A stretch of DNA of 64,000 bases from positions 1 through 64,000 of the forward strand of contig CAWVKS010000008.1 of the NCBI GenBank assembly GCA_963930055.1, read 5' to 3'. The position numbers and the translations under genes are program-made. Below, piece after piece: positions 26,434 to 40,638 of this stretch. This stretch comes from Pullichristensenella sp963930055. Lineage in GTDB: Bacteria; Bacillota; Clostridia; Christensenellales; Aristaeellaceae. Each line of letters opens with the position of its first letter. The stretch's first letter is position 1. Under the pieces are notes generated by a model. The model saw nothing but the letters and a program-made list of their open reading frames with translations. It did not search any database and was not told the origin of the DNA.

Positions 26434-27051
26434 ATGGAAGAGAGATCGCCGGCGACGATGGAGAGGATACAGCAGGCCGCCATGGAGGAGTTTTCCGAGA
26501 AGGGCTTTCTCGGCGCGTCCCTGCGGCAGATCGTCAAAAACGCGGGCGTGACCACGGGGGCCTTTTACGGCTATTTTTCCAGCAAGGAGGCGCTGTTCGC
26601 CTCGCTGGTGGAGCCGCACGCCGCCAAACTGATGGGCCGCTTCATGGAGGCGCAGACAGGCTTTGCCGAACTGCCGGAGGAAGAACAGCCGAAACACATG
26701 GGCGAAGCCTCCGGCGATTATGTGGATTGGATGGTGGACTACATCTGCCAGCACCGCGAGCCGGTAAAGCTGCTGCTCTGCCGGGCGGAGGGCACGTCCT
26801 ACCAGCACTTTGTCCACAACATGGTGGAGGTCGAGGTGGAGTATACCCTCAAGTACATGGACGTGCTGCGCCGCCTGGGGAAGGACATCCCCGACCTCGC
26901 CCCCTCGCTCTGCCACATCATCGCCAGCGGCATGTTCAACGGGCTGTTTGAGATCGTCGTCCACGACATGCCCCGCGAGCAGGCGCATCAGTATATGTCG
27001 CAGTTCCGCGCGTTCTATACGGCCGGTTGGCTGAAATTGATGGGACAATAG
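26434..27051 (+). CDS. TetR/AcrR-family repressor
   Basis: 205 residues. The N-terminal helix-turn-helix reads ATMERIQQAAMEEFSEKGF...SLRQIVKNAGVTTGAFYGYFSSKEALF, a textbook TetR DNA-binding domain; the C-terminal helical domain should bind a small ligand. The ATG follows CAGGAGG. It sits 56 bases before a two-gene ABC exporter on the same strand and has a dyad over its own promoter, so it probably represses itself and the exporter until a toxic compound or lipid is bound. Confidence 0.9.
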   Translation: MEERSPATMERIQQAAMEEFSEKGFLGASLRQIVKNAGVTTGAFYGYFSSKEALFASLVEPHAAKLMGRFMEAQTGFAELPEEEQPKHMGEASGDYVDWMVDYICQHREPVKLLLCRAEGTSYQHFVHNMVEVEVEYTLKYMDVLRRLGKDIPDLAPSLCHIIASGMFNGLFEIVVHDMPREQAHQYMSQFRAFYTAGWLKLMGQ

Positions 27052-27107
27052 TCCCGTCTTTTTTGCATATAAGTTAGTCAAATCTAACTATCAAGGAGGT
27101 TATTTGC

Positions 27108-28910
27108 ATGAAAAAGCGAAAAAAAAGCGACGTAGCGGTTTTGCTGGATTACGCGGGGAGCCGCAAGCGCCTGACCTTTCTGGGGCTTGGGCTGTCGGCC
27201 GTCTCCATGCTGATGAGCCTCGCGCCGTACATCTGCATCTGGCTGGCGGCGCGCGACCTCATCGCCGTGGCGCCAAACTGGACGGCGGCGCACAGCGTGG
27301 CGCGCTACGGCTGGCTGGCCTTTGCCTTTGCCATGGGCGGCATCGCCGTCTATTTTGCGGGGCTGATGTGCACACACCTTGCGGCGTTCCGCACGGCGGC
27401 CAACATCCGCAAGCGGGGCGTGGCGCACATGATGCAAGCGCCGCTGGGGTATTTCGACGCAAACGCCTCCGGCCTCATCCGCGGGCGGCTGGACGCGGCG
27501 GCGGCGGACACCGAAACGCTGCTGGCACACAACCTGGCCGACATCGTGGGCACCATCGTGCTTTTCATCGCCATGCTGGTGCTGATGTTCGTGTTTGACT
27601 GGCGGATGGGCGCGGCCTGCGTGCTGGCGGCGGTGATCTCGGTGATCGCCATGTTCTCCATGATGGGCGGCAAGAACGCGAAGATCATGGCCGAGTATCA
27701 GGCGGCGCTGGACCGCATCAGCAAGGCGGGCACCGAGTACGTGCGCGGCATTCCCGTGGTGAAGATCTTCCAGCAGACGGTGTATTCCTTCAAGGCGTTC
27801 AAGGAAGCCATCGAGGAATACAGCGCCAAGGCGGAATACTGGCAATCGGACGTCTGCCGCGTGCCGCAGTCCGTCAACCTGACGTTTACCGAGGGCGCAT
27901 TCATCTTCCTTGTCCCCGCGGCGCTGTTCCTCGCGCCCGGGGCGCTTGCCGGCGGCGGCTTTGCAGGGTTCGTGACCAACTTCGCCTTTTACGCGGTGTT
28001 CTCCGCCATCATCTCCACGGCGCTGGCGCGTATCATGTTCGCAACGTCCGGCATGATGCTGGCGCACACGGCGCTGGGCCGCATCGATCAGGTGATGGAC
28101 GCCCCGGCGCTGAAGGCGCCCGCCCATCCTCAGCGGCCTCATGGCAACAGGGTGGCGTTCAAGGACGTGAGTTTCTCCTATGACGGCGCGGAGGTGCCCG
28201 CCCTCTCCCATGTCTCCTTCACCGCCGAGTCGGGACAGACGGTGGCGCTGGTAGGCCCCTCCGGCGGTGGCAAAACCACGGCCGCCAGCCTCATCCCCCG
28301 CTTCTGGGACGCTTCTTCCGGCACGGTGGAGGTCGGCGGCGTGAACGTCAAACAGATCGACCCCCATGTGCTGATGGAACAGGTGGCATTCGTGTTCCAG
28401 AACAGCCGCCTGTTCAAAGCGTCCATTCTGGAGAACGTCCGCGCCGCGCGCCCGGGCGCCACGCGCGAGCAGGTGTTGGCGGCGCTGAAAGCCGCCCAGT
28501 GTCAGGACATACTGGACAAGTTGCCGCGGGGCGTCGATACGCAGCTCGGCACGGAGGGCACCTATCTTTCCGGCGGCGAACAGCAGCGCATCGCGCTGGC
28601 GCGGGCTATCCTCAAGGACGCGCCCATCGTGGTGCTGGACGAGGCGACCGCGTTCGCCGATCCCGAGAACGAGGCGCTGATCCAGAAGGCCTTCGCCGTG
28701 CTGACGAAGGGGCGCACGGTCGTCATGATCGCCCACAGGCTCTCCACCGTGGTGGGCGCGGACAAAATCATCGTCCTGGAAGAGGGGCGCGCCGTCGAGC
28801 AGGGCACGCACGAACAACTCGCGGCGGCAAACGGCCTCTATGCCCGCATGTGGGCCGATTACAACCGGGCGGTGCAGTGGAAGATCAGCAGCGAGAAGGA
28901 GGCGGAGTAA
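27108..28910 (+). CDS. ABC exporter half-transporter 1 (fused membrane and ATPase domains)
   Basis: 600 residues. Six helices fill the first 320 or so residues and an ATPase domain the rest, with Walker A GPSGGGKTT, Q-loop VFQNSRLF, signature LSGGEQQRIALARA and Walker B VVLDEATAF. The D-loop reads AFADPEN instead of the usual SLDPEN, a change often seen in one half of heterodimers. AGGAGG precedes the ATG. It abuts the second half-transporter with no gap. The type is like multidrug or siderophore-related (IrtAB-like) heterodimers; the substrate is unknown. Confidence 0.9.
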   Translation: MKKRKKSDVAVLLDYAGSRKRLTFLGLGLSAVSMLMSLAPYICIWLAARDLIAVAPNWTAAHSVARYGWLAFAFAMGGIAVYFAGLMCTHLAAFRTAANIRKRGVAHMMQAPLGYFDANASGLIRGRLDAAAADTETLLAHNLADIVGTIVLFIAMLVLMFVFDWRMGAACVLAAVISVIAMFSMMGGKNAKIMAEYQAALDRISKAGTEYVRGIPVVKIFQQTVYSFKAFKEAIEEYSAKAEYWQSDVCRVPQSVNLTFTEGAFIFLVPAALFLAPGALAGGGFAGFVTNFAFYAVFSAIISTALARIMFATSGMMLAHTALGRIDQVMDAPALKAPAHPQRPHGNRVAFKDVSFSYDGAEVPALSHVSFTAESGQTVALVGPSGGGKTTAASLIPRFWDASSGTVEVGGVNVKQIDPHVLMEQVAFVFQNSRLFKASILENVRAARPGATREQVLAALKAAQCQDILDKLPRGVDTQLGTEGTYLSGGEQQRIALARAILKDAPIVVLDEATAFADPENEALIQKAFAVLTKGRTVVMIAHRLSTVVGADKIIVLEEGRAVEQGTHEQLAAANGLYARMWADYNRAVQWKISSEKEAE

Positions 28911-30653
28911 ATGTTCGGCAAGAAGTTTCAGCGCAAGTATGCCCTGACCGATCAGGGCGTGCAAAATACCAAAAAAGGCGCTTTCTGGACGGTGATCGTC
29001 AACCTGGTGGTCATGGGCGGCGTCAGCGTGCTGTACCTGATGATGTCCGGCTTTATGGATACGCTGACAGACGGCAGTCCCCTGCCCGGCGTGTGGCTGC
29101 CCATCGCCCTTACGGTGCTGTTCGCCGTTTTATCCTTTGTCACGCATTTGCAGCAGTACCGGGCCACCTACGGCCTTGTGTACGGGGAGGTCAAGGCTAC
29201 GCGCCTGCGGCTGGCGGAGCGGCTGCGCAAACTGCCGCTGGGTTACTTCGGCAAGCGCGACCTCGCCGACCTCACCGAGACGCTCATGGGCGACGTCAAC
29301 CGCATGGAGCACGTCTGGAGCCATGTGCTGGGCTATCTCTACGGCGCGTATATCTCCACGGGCATCATCGCCATCTGTCTGCTTGTCTACGACTGGCGGC
29401 TGGCCATCGCCTGCCTGTGGGGCGTGCCGGTGGCCTTCGGCCTGCTCTTTGGCAGCCGCAGATTCGCCAGCCGCGCCGCCGAACGCACCAAGGCGGCCGG
29501 CATCCGCGTCTCCGACGGCATACAGGAGGCGCTGGAGAACGTGCGCGAAATCCGCGCCACCAATCAGGAACAGCGGTACCTTGCCGGGCTGAATCAGAAG
29601 ATCGACGAGCATGAGAAGGTCATGATCCGCGGCGAGCTGGGCACGGGCGTGTTCGTCAACGCCGCCAGCGTCATCATGCGGCTGGGCGTGGCAACCACCA
29701 TCCTCGTGGGCGCGCAGTCCATACTCGCCGGGCGCATCGACTTCATGCTGCTGTTCCTCTTCCTGCTGGTCATCACCCGCGTCTACGCGCCCTTCGACCA
29801 GAGCCTCGCCCTCATCGCGGAGATGTTCGTCTCCCAGGTCTCCGCCGACCGCATGAACGAGATCTACGAAACGCCCACCGCGGAGGGTGCGGAGACCTTC
29901 GCGCCCAAGGGGCACGACATCGTCTTTGACCACGTCAGCTTCGCCTACGACCAGAAGGACGTGCTGCGCGACGTGAGCTTCACCGCCAGGGAGGGCGAGG
30001 TAACGGCGCTGGTCGGCCCCTCCGGCTCCGGCAAGAGCACCTGCGCGCGCCTCGCCGCCCGGCTGTGGGACGTAAGCAAAGGCGCGATCAGGGTCGGCGG
30101 CGTGGACATATCCGCCATCGACCCGGAGGTCTTGCTGCGCGACTATTCGATGGTCTTTCAGGACGTGGTGCTCTTTGACGACACGGTGATGGAGAACATC
30201 CGCCTCGGCAGGCGCGGGGCGAGCGACGAGGAAGTGCGCGCCGCCGCCCAGGCCGCCAACTGCGAGGAATTCGTGCGCAGGCTGCCCAGGGGCTACGACA
30301 CGCCCATCGGCGAAAACGGCGCGCGCCTCTCCGGCGGCGAGCGCCAGCGCATTTCCATCGCCCGCGCGCTTTTGAAGGACGCGCCCATCGTGCTGCTGGA
30401 CGAGGCCACCGCCTCCCTGGACGTGGAGAATGAAACGAAGGTGCAGGAGGCGCTCTCCCGCCTGCTCGCGGGCAAGACGGTGCTGGTCATCGCCCACCGC
30501 ATGCGCACCGTGGAGGCGGCGGACAAGATCGTCGTCCTGGACGATGGCAGGGTTGCGGAGCAGGGTTCCCCCTCCGAACTGATGGCAAAGCGCGGCCTGT
30601 TCCGCCGCATGGTGGAATTGCAGCGGCAGAGCGCCGGGTGGAAACTGGGGTGA
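28911..30653 (+). CDS. ABC exporter half-transporter 2 (fused membrane and ATPase domains)
   Basis: 580 residues with the same plan as its neighbour: six helices, then Walker A GPSGSGKST, Q-loop VFQDVVLFDD, signature LSGGERQRISIARA, Walker B IVLLDEATASLDVEN and switch histidine VIAHRM. All catalytic residues are canonical. It starts at the base after the upstream stop, so the two subunits are made together and should form a heterodimeric exporter under the TetR gene. No terminator with a good T-run follows directly. Confidence 0.9.
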   Translation: MFGKKFQRKYALTDQGVQNTKKGAFWTVIVNLVVMGGVSVLYLMMSGFMDTLTDGSPLPGVWLPIALTVLFAVLSFVTHLQQYRATYGLVYGEVKATRLRLAERLRKLPLGYFGKRDLADLTETLMGDVNRMEHVWSHVLGYLYGAYISTGIIAICLLVYDWRLAIACLWGVPVAFGLLFGSRRFASRAAERTKAAGIRVSDGIQEALENVREIRATNQEQRYLAGLNQKIDEHEKVMIRGELGTGVFVNAASVIMRLGVATTILVGAQSILAGRIDFMLLFLFLLVITRVYAPFDQSLALIAEMFVSQVSADRMNEIYETPTAEGAETFAPKGHDIVFDHVSFAYDQKDVLRDVSFTAREGEVTALVGPSGSGKSTCARLAARLWDVSKGAIRVGGVDISAIDPEVLLRDYSMVFQDVVLFDDTVMENIRLGRRGASDEEVRAAAQAANCEEFVRRLPRGYDTPIGENGARLSGGERQRISIARALLKDAPIVLLDEATASLDVENETKVQEALSRLLAGKTVLVIAHRMRTVEAADKIVVLDDGRVAEQGSPSELMAKRGLFRRMVELQRQSAGWKLG

Positions 30654-31206
30654 GACAGGCTCCCTCGCCATAGCCGTGGTCACGGGCTTTCTGACAGACG
30701 CCGCCGTTCAGGAAGCCCGTGGCCGCGATCTGCGCCGCATGGGCCGCTTCCTGATGCGTGAGCGCATGGACATGCCCGCTTCCGCGCAGTCCGTTGCGGA
30801 AAAGCGGGGCTCTTGCAGAATGTATGAAGCGCGGATGCCCCTCGCTCTCATGGGGCTATTTGCCGCAGCCCCCGGCGTCCTGCTTGCCGCTTCTGTGGCA
30901 AGAAACCAGCGTTGCGGCCGCCCTGGTATGATGCGGGAGGCCGCCGGAAAAAAGCCATCCCTCCCCGGTGAGGAAGGCCCGGCCTGTACGCGCGCGCATA
31001 ATGCAAGTCTCCCCCGTCCGCACATGGCGCCGGGCACCGTTTTCTGAGCGTTGCACGCTTCCCAAAGACACGCCGCAAGCTCTGAAATTGAACAGCGGGG
31101 CGACAAAGCCCTCTCTTTCGCGCGCGGCAGCCCCTGAAAACGCTTTGTCTTTAGGGGCTGCGCTTTTACAGGCGTTGCGAGGGAAGCGATAGAGGAGGGA
31201 GAGTGC
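30654..31206. other. 550-bp intergenic region without a convincing gene
   Basis: A CACGGGCTT/GAAGCCCGTG-type stem (about 30685-30725) follows the exporter and may end its transcript, although no T-run is present. The rest is GC-rich with short frames that lack ribosome sites. A terminator-like hairpin lies at 31127-31161, just before the TSUP gene. No promoter box was recognised with confidence. Confidence 0.5.
31127..31165 (+). terminator. Terminator-like hairpin in front of the TSUP gene
   Basis: GCAGCCCCT (31127-31135) pairs with AGGGGCTGC (31153-31161) and is followed by GCTTTT. Its place 40 bases before the next ribosome site suggests either the end of an upstream transcript or an attenuator. 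Confidence 0.5.
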
Positions 31207-32004
31207 GTGCTTTCAGGCTGGCAGACATTTGCTTTTTTCATGGTGAGTTTTCTTGCCTCGACGATCGGCGCCATTGCCGGAATCGGCGGCGGCGTCATCA
31301 TAAAGCCGGCGATGGACGCGTTCCATGTGCTCAATGTAAATACGATCAGTTTTCTCTCAGGCCTGACGGTGCTGTCCATGTCCGGCTACAACGTTGTGCG
31401 CAGCCTCTGTTCCGGCGGCGGGCAGCTGCGATTGGCCACCGTATTGCCGTTGGGGATCGGGGCTTCGCTCGGGGGCGTCGGCGGGAAGCGGCTGTTTGAG
31501 CTGCTTCTGGATGCGTCAAGCAATGCGGATCTCGTCAGCGCGATCCAGTCGGGCTGTCTGATCGCCGTTACAGCGTTGGCGCTGCTCTATACGTGGGCTG
31601 GGGAAACGGTGAAAACATACCGCGTGCGCAACAAAGCGGCCGTCGTACTCATCGGCACGCTGTTGGGCGTGGTATCGTCATTTCTCGGCATAGGCGGCGG
31701 ACCCGTAAACCTGATGGTGCTCAGCTATTTTTTCTCCATGGGCATCAAGGAAGCGGCGCAGAATTCCCTGATGGTGATCATGCTCTCACAGATCGCCAGC
31801 CTGTTTACGACGATCCTGACCGACAGCGTTCCAGCATTTTCGACGCCCCTGCTGATCCTGCTCATCATCGGCGGCATCGGAGGCGGCATTTGGGGCCGAA
31901 TCATCAATCGCAAACTGGAAGCAAGGCGGGTCAGGAGCTTTTATCGTTTGACGGTGGTTGCGATCATACTCATCTGCGCGTACAATATGGTCACGTATCT
32001 TTAA
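31207..32004 (+). CDS. TSUP (TauE/SafE) family membrane transporter
   Basis: 265 residues from a GTG start with GAGGAGGGA six bases upstream. Two related halves each begin with a glycine-rich motif (GAIAGIGGGVIIKPA and GVVSSFLGIGGGPVNLMVLSYFFSM), the TSUP signature, and there are about eight helices. Family members export or import sulfite, sulfonates or other small organic anions. It lies end to end with a LysR gene on the other strand (six bases between stops). The substrate cannot be told from sequence. Confidence 0.88.
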   Translation: MLSGWQTFAFFMVSFLASTIGAIAGIGGGVIIKPAMDAFHVLNVNTISFLSGLTVLSMSGYNVVRSLCSGGGQLRLATVLPLGIGASLGGVGGKRLFELLLDASSNADLVSAIQSGCLIAVTALALLYTWAGETVKTYRVRNKAAVVLIGTLLGVVSSFLGIGGGPVNLMVLSYFFSMGIKEAAQNSLMVIMLSQIASLFTTILTDSVPAFSTPLLILLIIGGIGGGIWGRIINRKLEARRVRSFYRLTVVAIILICAYNMVTYL

Positions 32005-32010
32005 GCACCC

Positions 32011-32883
32011 CTATTCCCGGCAGAGGCTCAGGAATACCCGCATCGCCGGGGAGAGGTACTTGTCTTTGTGGTAGACGATGTAAAAGAAGCGCCGGAATTC
32101 CAGGCCCTCCACTTTGAGCTCGATCACTTCGCCGCGGCGCAGAGAGGGTTCTACCATCCGCTTTGGCAGGACGGCAAGGCCGATCCCGGCGATCGCCGCG
32201 TTGAGGAGCGCGGTGGTGCTTGTCGCTTCCCAAATGGGCTCGATGGACAGACCCGCGGCTTCGACGGCGTGATCGAACGTTTCTCTTGTGCCGCTGCCTT
32301 TTTCGCGCAGCAGGAAGCGCTGCCGCTTGAACTGTTCGAGCGACAGCGTTCTTTTGTCTGCGAAGGGGCTGCCGACGGCGCCGACGACGGCCAAATGATC
32401 CTCCGCATACGGCCGCGAGACAAGCAGCGGTTCGAGCGGAACGCCTTCGATCAGGGCGACGTCCAGCTCGTTTGTCATGATGCCGCGCTCCAGCTGCTGG
32501 GAAGGGCCCACCTGCACTTTGACTTCCGCCTCCGAAAAGCGCTGGCGAAAAGCGCGAATATAGCCGGGAAGAAACTGCGAGCCGATTGTGTAACTGGCGC
32601 CGACGCGGAGCATGCCGACCTCATCCCAGTTGCGCATTTGATATTCCATGTCGTTGAACGTGGAATTGATCCGCTCGGCAAAACTGCGCAGCCTTTCCCC
32701 CGCAGCGGTGATCTGCAACCGCCTGCCGATGCGGTCGAAGAGGCGCACGCCATAATACCGCTCCAATTCCCGGATCGCCAGGCTGACGGCGGGTTGCGTC
32801 ATGTGCATTTCCCGGGCGGCCTGCGTCGTGTTGCAGCGGTTTTGACACACAGCCAGAAAGATTCGCAGATGTCTGATCGTCAT
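32011..32883 (-). CDS. LysR-family transcriptional regulator
   Basis: 290 residues. The helix-turn-helix reads TIRHLRIFLAVCQNRCNTTQAAREMHMTQPAVSLAIRELERYYGVRLFDR, followed by a standard LysR effector domain (PGYIRAFRQRF, LLVSRPYAEDHLAVVG). It diverges from the chromate transporter pair, and the gap of about 140 bases holds a LysR-type dyad (32902-32919), so control of those genes is likely. Its type is near CysL/YwfK-like regulators that respond to oxyanions or sulfur status, but this is inference. Confidence 0.9.
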   Translation of the reverse strand: MTIRHLRIFLAVCQNRCNTTQAAREMHMTQPAVSLAIRELERYYGVRLFDRIGRRLQITAAGERLRSFAERINSTFNDMEYQMRNWDEVGMLRVGASYTIGSQFLPGYIRAFRQRFSEAEVKVQVGPSQQLERGIMTNELDVALIEGVPLEPLLVSRPYAEDHLAVVGAVGSPFADKRTLSLEQFKRQRFLLREKGSGTRETFDHAVEAAGLSIEPIWEATSTTALLNAAIAGIGLAVLPKRMVEPSLRRGEVIELKVEGLEFRRFFYIVYHKDKYLSPAMRVFLSLCRE

Positions 32884-32901
32884 AGCGCCCTCTTATGCAA
32901 T

Positions 32902-32919
32902 ATTGCTTATTGATGCAAT
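32902..32919. promoter_or_regulatory. Candidate LysR operator upstream of the chromate transporter genes
   Basis: ATTGC (32902-32906) and GCAAT (32915-32919) form a dyad with eight bases between, inside the divergent LysR/chrA gap. A TATAAT at 32956-32961 on the plus strand is a likely -10 box for the transporter genes, although its -35 is poor. Confidence 0.5.
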
Positions 32920-33019
32920 TATATTATATTATTTTTCTTATCAGCATGCAAGTGGTATAATGGAAGGGCGGGCGCGCCATGCGGCGTGCGATCCCTGCGG
33001 GAAGGGCGGTATCATTTGC

Positions 33020-33592
33020 GTGAAAAGAGACAAGGCGTTTCTGGCAAAGCTGTTTCTATCGACATTCAAACTCAGCGCCTTCACCTTTGGCGGCGGATAC
33101 GTCATCATACCGATGATGCGCCGCAAATTCGTCGATCAGTACCACTGGATCGACGAGGAGGAACTGCTGGATATGACGGCCATGGCGCAATCCTCGCCGG
33201 GCCCGGTGGCGGTCAATGCCTCCATACTGCTTGGGTACAGAGTGGCCGGCGGCCTGGGCGCCCTGATTGCGGCCTTTGGCACCGTGCTGCCGCCGCTGAT
33301 CATCATTGCCGTCATTTCCGTGGGCTACGAGGCGTTTCGAGATAATCTGTACGTCAGCCGGGCGCTCAAAGGAATGCAGGCAGGCGTGGCGGCGGTCATC
33401 TTCAGTGTGGTGCTGCGCATGGGCTTCGCCTTTTTCAGGGACAGGCGCTGGGCGTCCGTGGCGCTGATGGCGGCAGCGCTGTGCTTATCGCTCTGTTTTT
33501 CCCTGAACGTGATATGGATACTGCTGCTCTGCGGCGCGGCGGGGATCGTTGGCACGGTGATCGTGCGCAGAAAGGGGGAGAAGCGCGAATGA
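33020..33592 (+). CDS. Chromate transporter domain protein, first half (ChrA-like)
   Basis: 190 residues from a GTG at 33020, where homology begins (KRDKAFLAKLFLSTFKLSAFTFGGGYVIIPMM). An in-frame ATG at 32960 sits on the -10 box and is unlikely. The CHR motif is seen in FGGGYVIIPMM and MTAMAQSSPGPVAVNAS, followed by five or six helices. Short-chain ChrA proteins work as pairs encoded by adjacent genes. Despite the name, many family members move other anions. It overlaps the second half by four bases. Confidence 0.87.
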   Translation: MKRDKAFLAKLFLSTFKLSAFTFGGGYVIIPMMRRKFVDQYHWIDEEELLDMTAMAQSSPGPVAVNASILLGYRVAGGLGALIAAFGTVLPPLIIIAVISVGYEAFRDNLYVSRALKGMQAGVAAVIFSVVLRMGFAFFRDRRWASVALMAAALCLSLCFSLNVIWILLLCGAAGIVGTVIVRRKGEKRE

Positions 33593-34149
33593 CGGCCTTC
33601 CTTGAACTGTTCTGGAGTTTTTTTCAAGTCGGGCTTTTCAGCTTTGGCGGCGGCTATGCGGCGATGCCGCTGATCCAGGCCCAGGTGGTGGATAAATTCG
33701 GTTGGCTGTCCCTGAGCGAGTTTACGGACGTGATAACCATTTCGCAAATGACGCCGGGCCCAATCGCAATCAATTCGGCAACGTTCGTCGGCATGCGGAT
33801 CGCGGGGATTCCGGGAGCGCTCGTCGCCACGATCGGCTGCGTGCTGCCCTCCAGCTGCGTGGCCATTCTGCTGGCCAGGCTGTACCTGAAATATCGCAAT
33901 CTCGACCTCATCCACGGGGCGCTTTCCGGCTTGCGGCCCGCGGTGGTGGCGCTTATCGCTTCGGCGGGGATAACGATCCTGCAGGGAGCGCTGACCTTGA
34001 CGGTTTCCGGCGGGCTGGACGCGCTCGGGCTGGGGATCTTTGCGGCGGGACTGGCGCTGTTGCTTGTGCGCCCAAAGACGGATCCCATGTGGGTCATGCT
34101 CGGCGCCGGCGCGGTCGGGTTGGTTGGCTATGCATGGCTGCCGATGTAG
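33589..34149 (+). CDS. Chromate transporter domain protein, second half (ChrA-like)
   Basis: 186 residues starting at an ATG inside the upstream stop (ATGA), with GGGGGAG before it. It has FSFGGGYAAMPLI and ITISQMTPGPIAINSATFVG, the same CHR motifs as its partner, and five or six helices. With the first half it should build one functional transporter with antiparallel topology. It is followed 40 bases later by a terminator hairpin. Regulation by the divergent LysR protein is probable. Confidence 0.87.
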   Translation: MTAFLELFWSFFQVGLFSFGGGYAAMPLIQAQVVDKFGWLSLSEFTDVITISQMTPGPIAINSATFVGMRIAGIPGALVATIGCVLPSSCVAILLARLYLKYRNLDLIHGALSGLRPAVVALIASAGITILQGALTLTVSGGLDALGLGIFAAGLALLLVRPKTDPMWVMLGAGAVGLVGYAWLPM

Positions 34150-34190
34150 CGCTGCACGCTGACGCTTCAGGCTTTCAAAAAACCAAGGAG

Positions 34191-34224
34191 AGCGCGAGAG
34201 GGTCGAAGCCCTTTCGCGCTTTCA
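34191..34224 (+). terminator. Terminator after the chromate transporter pair
   Basis: AGCGCGAGAGGG (34191-34202) pairs with CCCTTTCGCGCT (34209-34220) with one G-T pair and a six-base loop, followed by TTC. The stem is strong but the T-run is short. Confidence 0.65.
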
Positions 34225-34898
34225 TCGTTCCTGGCGGCAGGTTGAAACCCCCAGGGGCAAACCGGCCGGTTTTGACGATTGGGAAAATTGGCAAAATCGC
34301 CTCGCGTACTGCGGAGGAGATACTCCCCCATCCGCCGGCTTGTCCAAAACGCTTTTTTGAGCCGGCAAACCGGGCAGTCGCCTGTATTTAATGCGTGTCA
34401 TGCATTAAAACAGTATCCTTTCAGCTCTTACCGCTACAACAGCAAATAATGAGCTGCGGATGCTCCAAAGCGAATGGCATTCGCATTGCCCAGGTCTTAT
34501 TGCCCCCGGGTGGTGGGGGATATAATGCATTTCCCGCAATAAACATTCCCGGGTTCCAGTCCCCTGCAGTCCACGAGCCACATCCCGCAAGCCTGACAAT
34601 CGGCAACCGTTTTAATGCATCTTGCGCATTAATATCAGAATGGTATCCACCCCGGTTTCGTCGCGGCAAATATATTGCATCTTCCGCATTATAGCGTTCC
34701 GTATTATCGGGCTCCGCATTATTCGTACTCCGTATTATTCGTGCTCCGCATTATCGTGGTATGGACGCCCCCGCAGCACGCCTTCCCCTTGCGGGCAGGG
34801 GGCTTCCCCCTTCCACGGCCGCGCTTCCCCCGGCCGCGGACTGTCCGCCTCGCTTCTGGGCAGCAAAAAGCAGGCGGCGCATTGCGCAGCCTGCCGTC
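34225..34898. repeat. Intergenic region with a cluster of GCATTA palindromes and short tandem units
   Basis: No gene is visible. From 34387 on there are repeated imperfect dyads around TTAATGC/GCATTAA (34387-34408, 34612-34632, 34674-34693). At about 34697-34759 there are four tandem units of 15-16 bp of the form TCCGYATTATTCGTRC. The cluster ends about 140 bases downstream of the tRNA-Asn gene (on the rRNA strand). It could be a processing or termination zone for the rRNA operon transcript or a decayed repeat array. Confidence 0.6.
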
Positions 34899-34973
<75 letters not shown>

Positions 34974-35210
34974 TCATTCGGGGGCTTTGGCGCGGCTTGT
35001 TTGCCTCTGCCTGGCGGTCTGTTTGTCAGCTTCCGCCACTTCTACGCTTGGCTTTGGCTCACGCCCCGGCTTCGTACATCGCTTCTGCCTCGCTTTGGCT
35101 CCTGCCTCTGCTTCGCTTTCGCTGCCCGATCACCCGGCTTCCGCTCGCCGCCCCGTTCTTCCTTATGCTTGGGAGCGGGAAAAACTTCCGTTCCTCCCGC
35201 TCCCCTTGGA

Positions 35211-35327
35211 TCCCGGCAACTTCCTACTCTCCCAGGCCGTTCCCAGCCCAGTACCATCAGCGTTTGGAGGCTTAACTTCTGTGTTCGGTATGGGTACAGG
35301 TGGTTCCCTCCAGCTATCGTCACCGGA
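35211..35327 (-). rRNA. rrf: 5S ribosomal RNA
   Basis: The minus strand begins TCCGGTGACGATAGC, runs through the conserved CACCTGTACCCATACCGAACACAGAAGTTAAG core (here named in pieces: ACCCATACCGAAC, GAAGTTAAGC) and ends ...GTTGCCGGGA, 117 bases. It lies between the 23S gene and tRNA-Asn. End points are within a few bases. Confidence 0.93.
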
Positions 35328-35456
35328 AACTTCCTCGCTCCCGCACCTTCAAAACTGCACAGGTCAGAGTTGACCAGCAAACTTCACACCCTTGAGGTCC
35401 TTTTCCGCTCCTCTCAGCGCTTCCACTCTCCGCTTCCGCGCTTCCTCTCGCTTCCA

Positions 35457-40258
<4,802 letters not shown>

Positions 40259-40494
40259 TGATCTCTCACAAGTCCGCTTCCTCTGCATCCGGCTCGCCAA
40301 AGCCTTCCGCAGCCTCCGCGCACTCGCTGTCTACTCTCTCAGAATCTGACTGTTCTTGTCGCAAGCGCCTCCATCTTCCGATGAAAACACTCGCTCTTCT
40401 TCCTTCTCTGTATCGTTTTCAAGGTTCGCTCGCCGCCCTCCCTAGCCCTCCTCCGCGGCTTCCCGCAGGGCGCTCGTTTCAAGCGGCGTATGCT
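40259..40494 (-). other. Leader of the rRNA operon
   Basis: Roughly 235 bases between the predicted start and 16S. It contains a TTGAAAACGATACAG stretch (around 40415) like the boxB/boxA-type leader and spacer sequences of Bacillota rRNA operons. No reading frame of substance. Confidence 0.6.
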
Positions 40495-40523
40495 ATTATA
40501 TCAGCTTTCACCCCCTTTGTCAA
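40495..40523 (-). promoter_or_regulatory. rRNA operon promoter
   Basis: On the minus strand TTGACA (40518-40523) and TATAAT (40495-40500) are both perfect consensus boxes with 17 bases between. It lies about 235 bases upstream of 16S, the normal distance for an rrn promoter. Confidence 0.9.
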
Positions 40524-40638
40524 CCCCCTTTTTTCAAACCCCCAAACCACTATATCTTCCGCCCTATATCCACAAAACCCCCAGCATATCGCGGTTTTGA
40601 GCTCTTTTTGACCCCATTTTGCATGGAATTTTGCTTTG

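Noticed and set aside
30654..31206. Small genes between the exporter and the TSUP gene
   Set aside because: Short frames on both strands lack ribosome sites, conserved motifs and plausible codon use; the region is left as intergenic.
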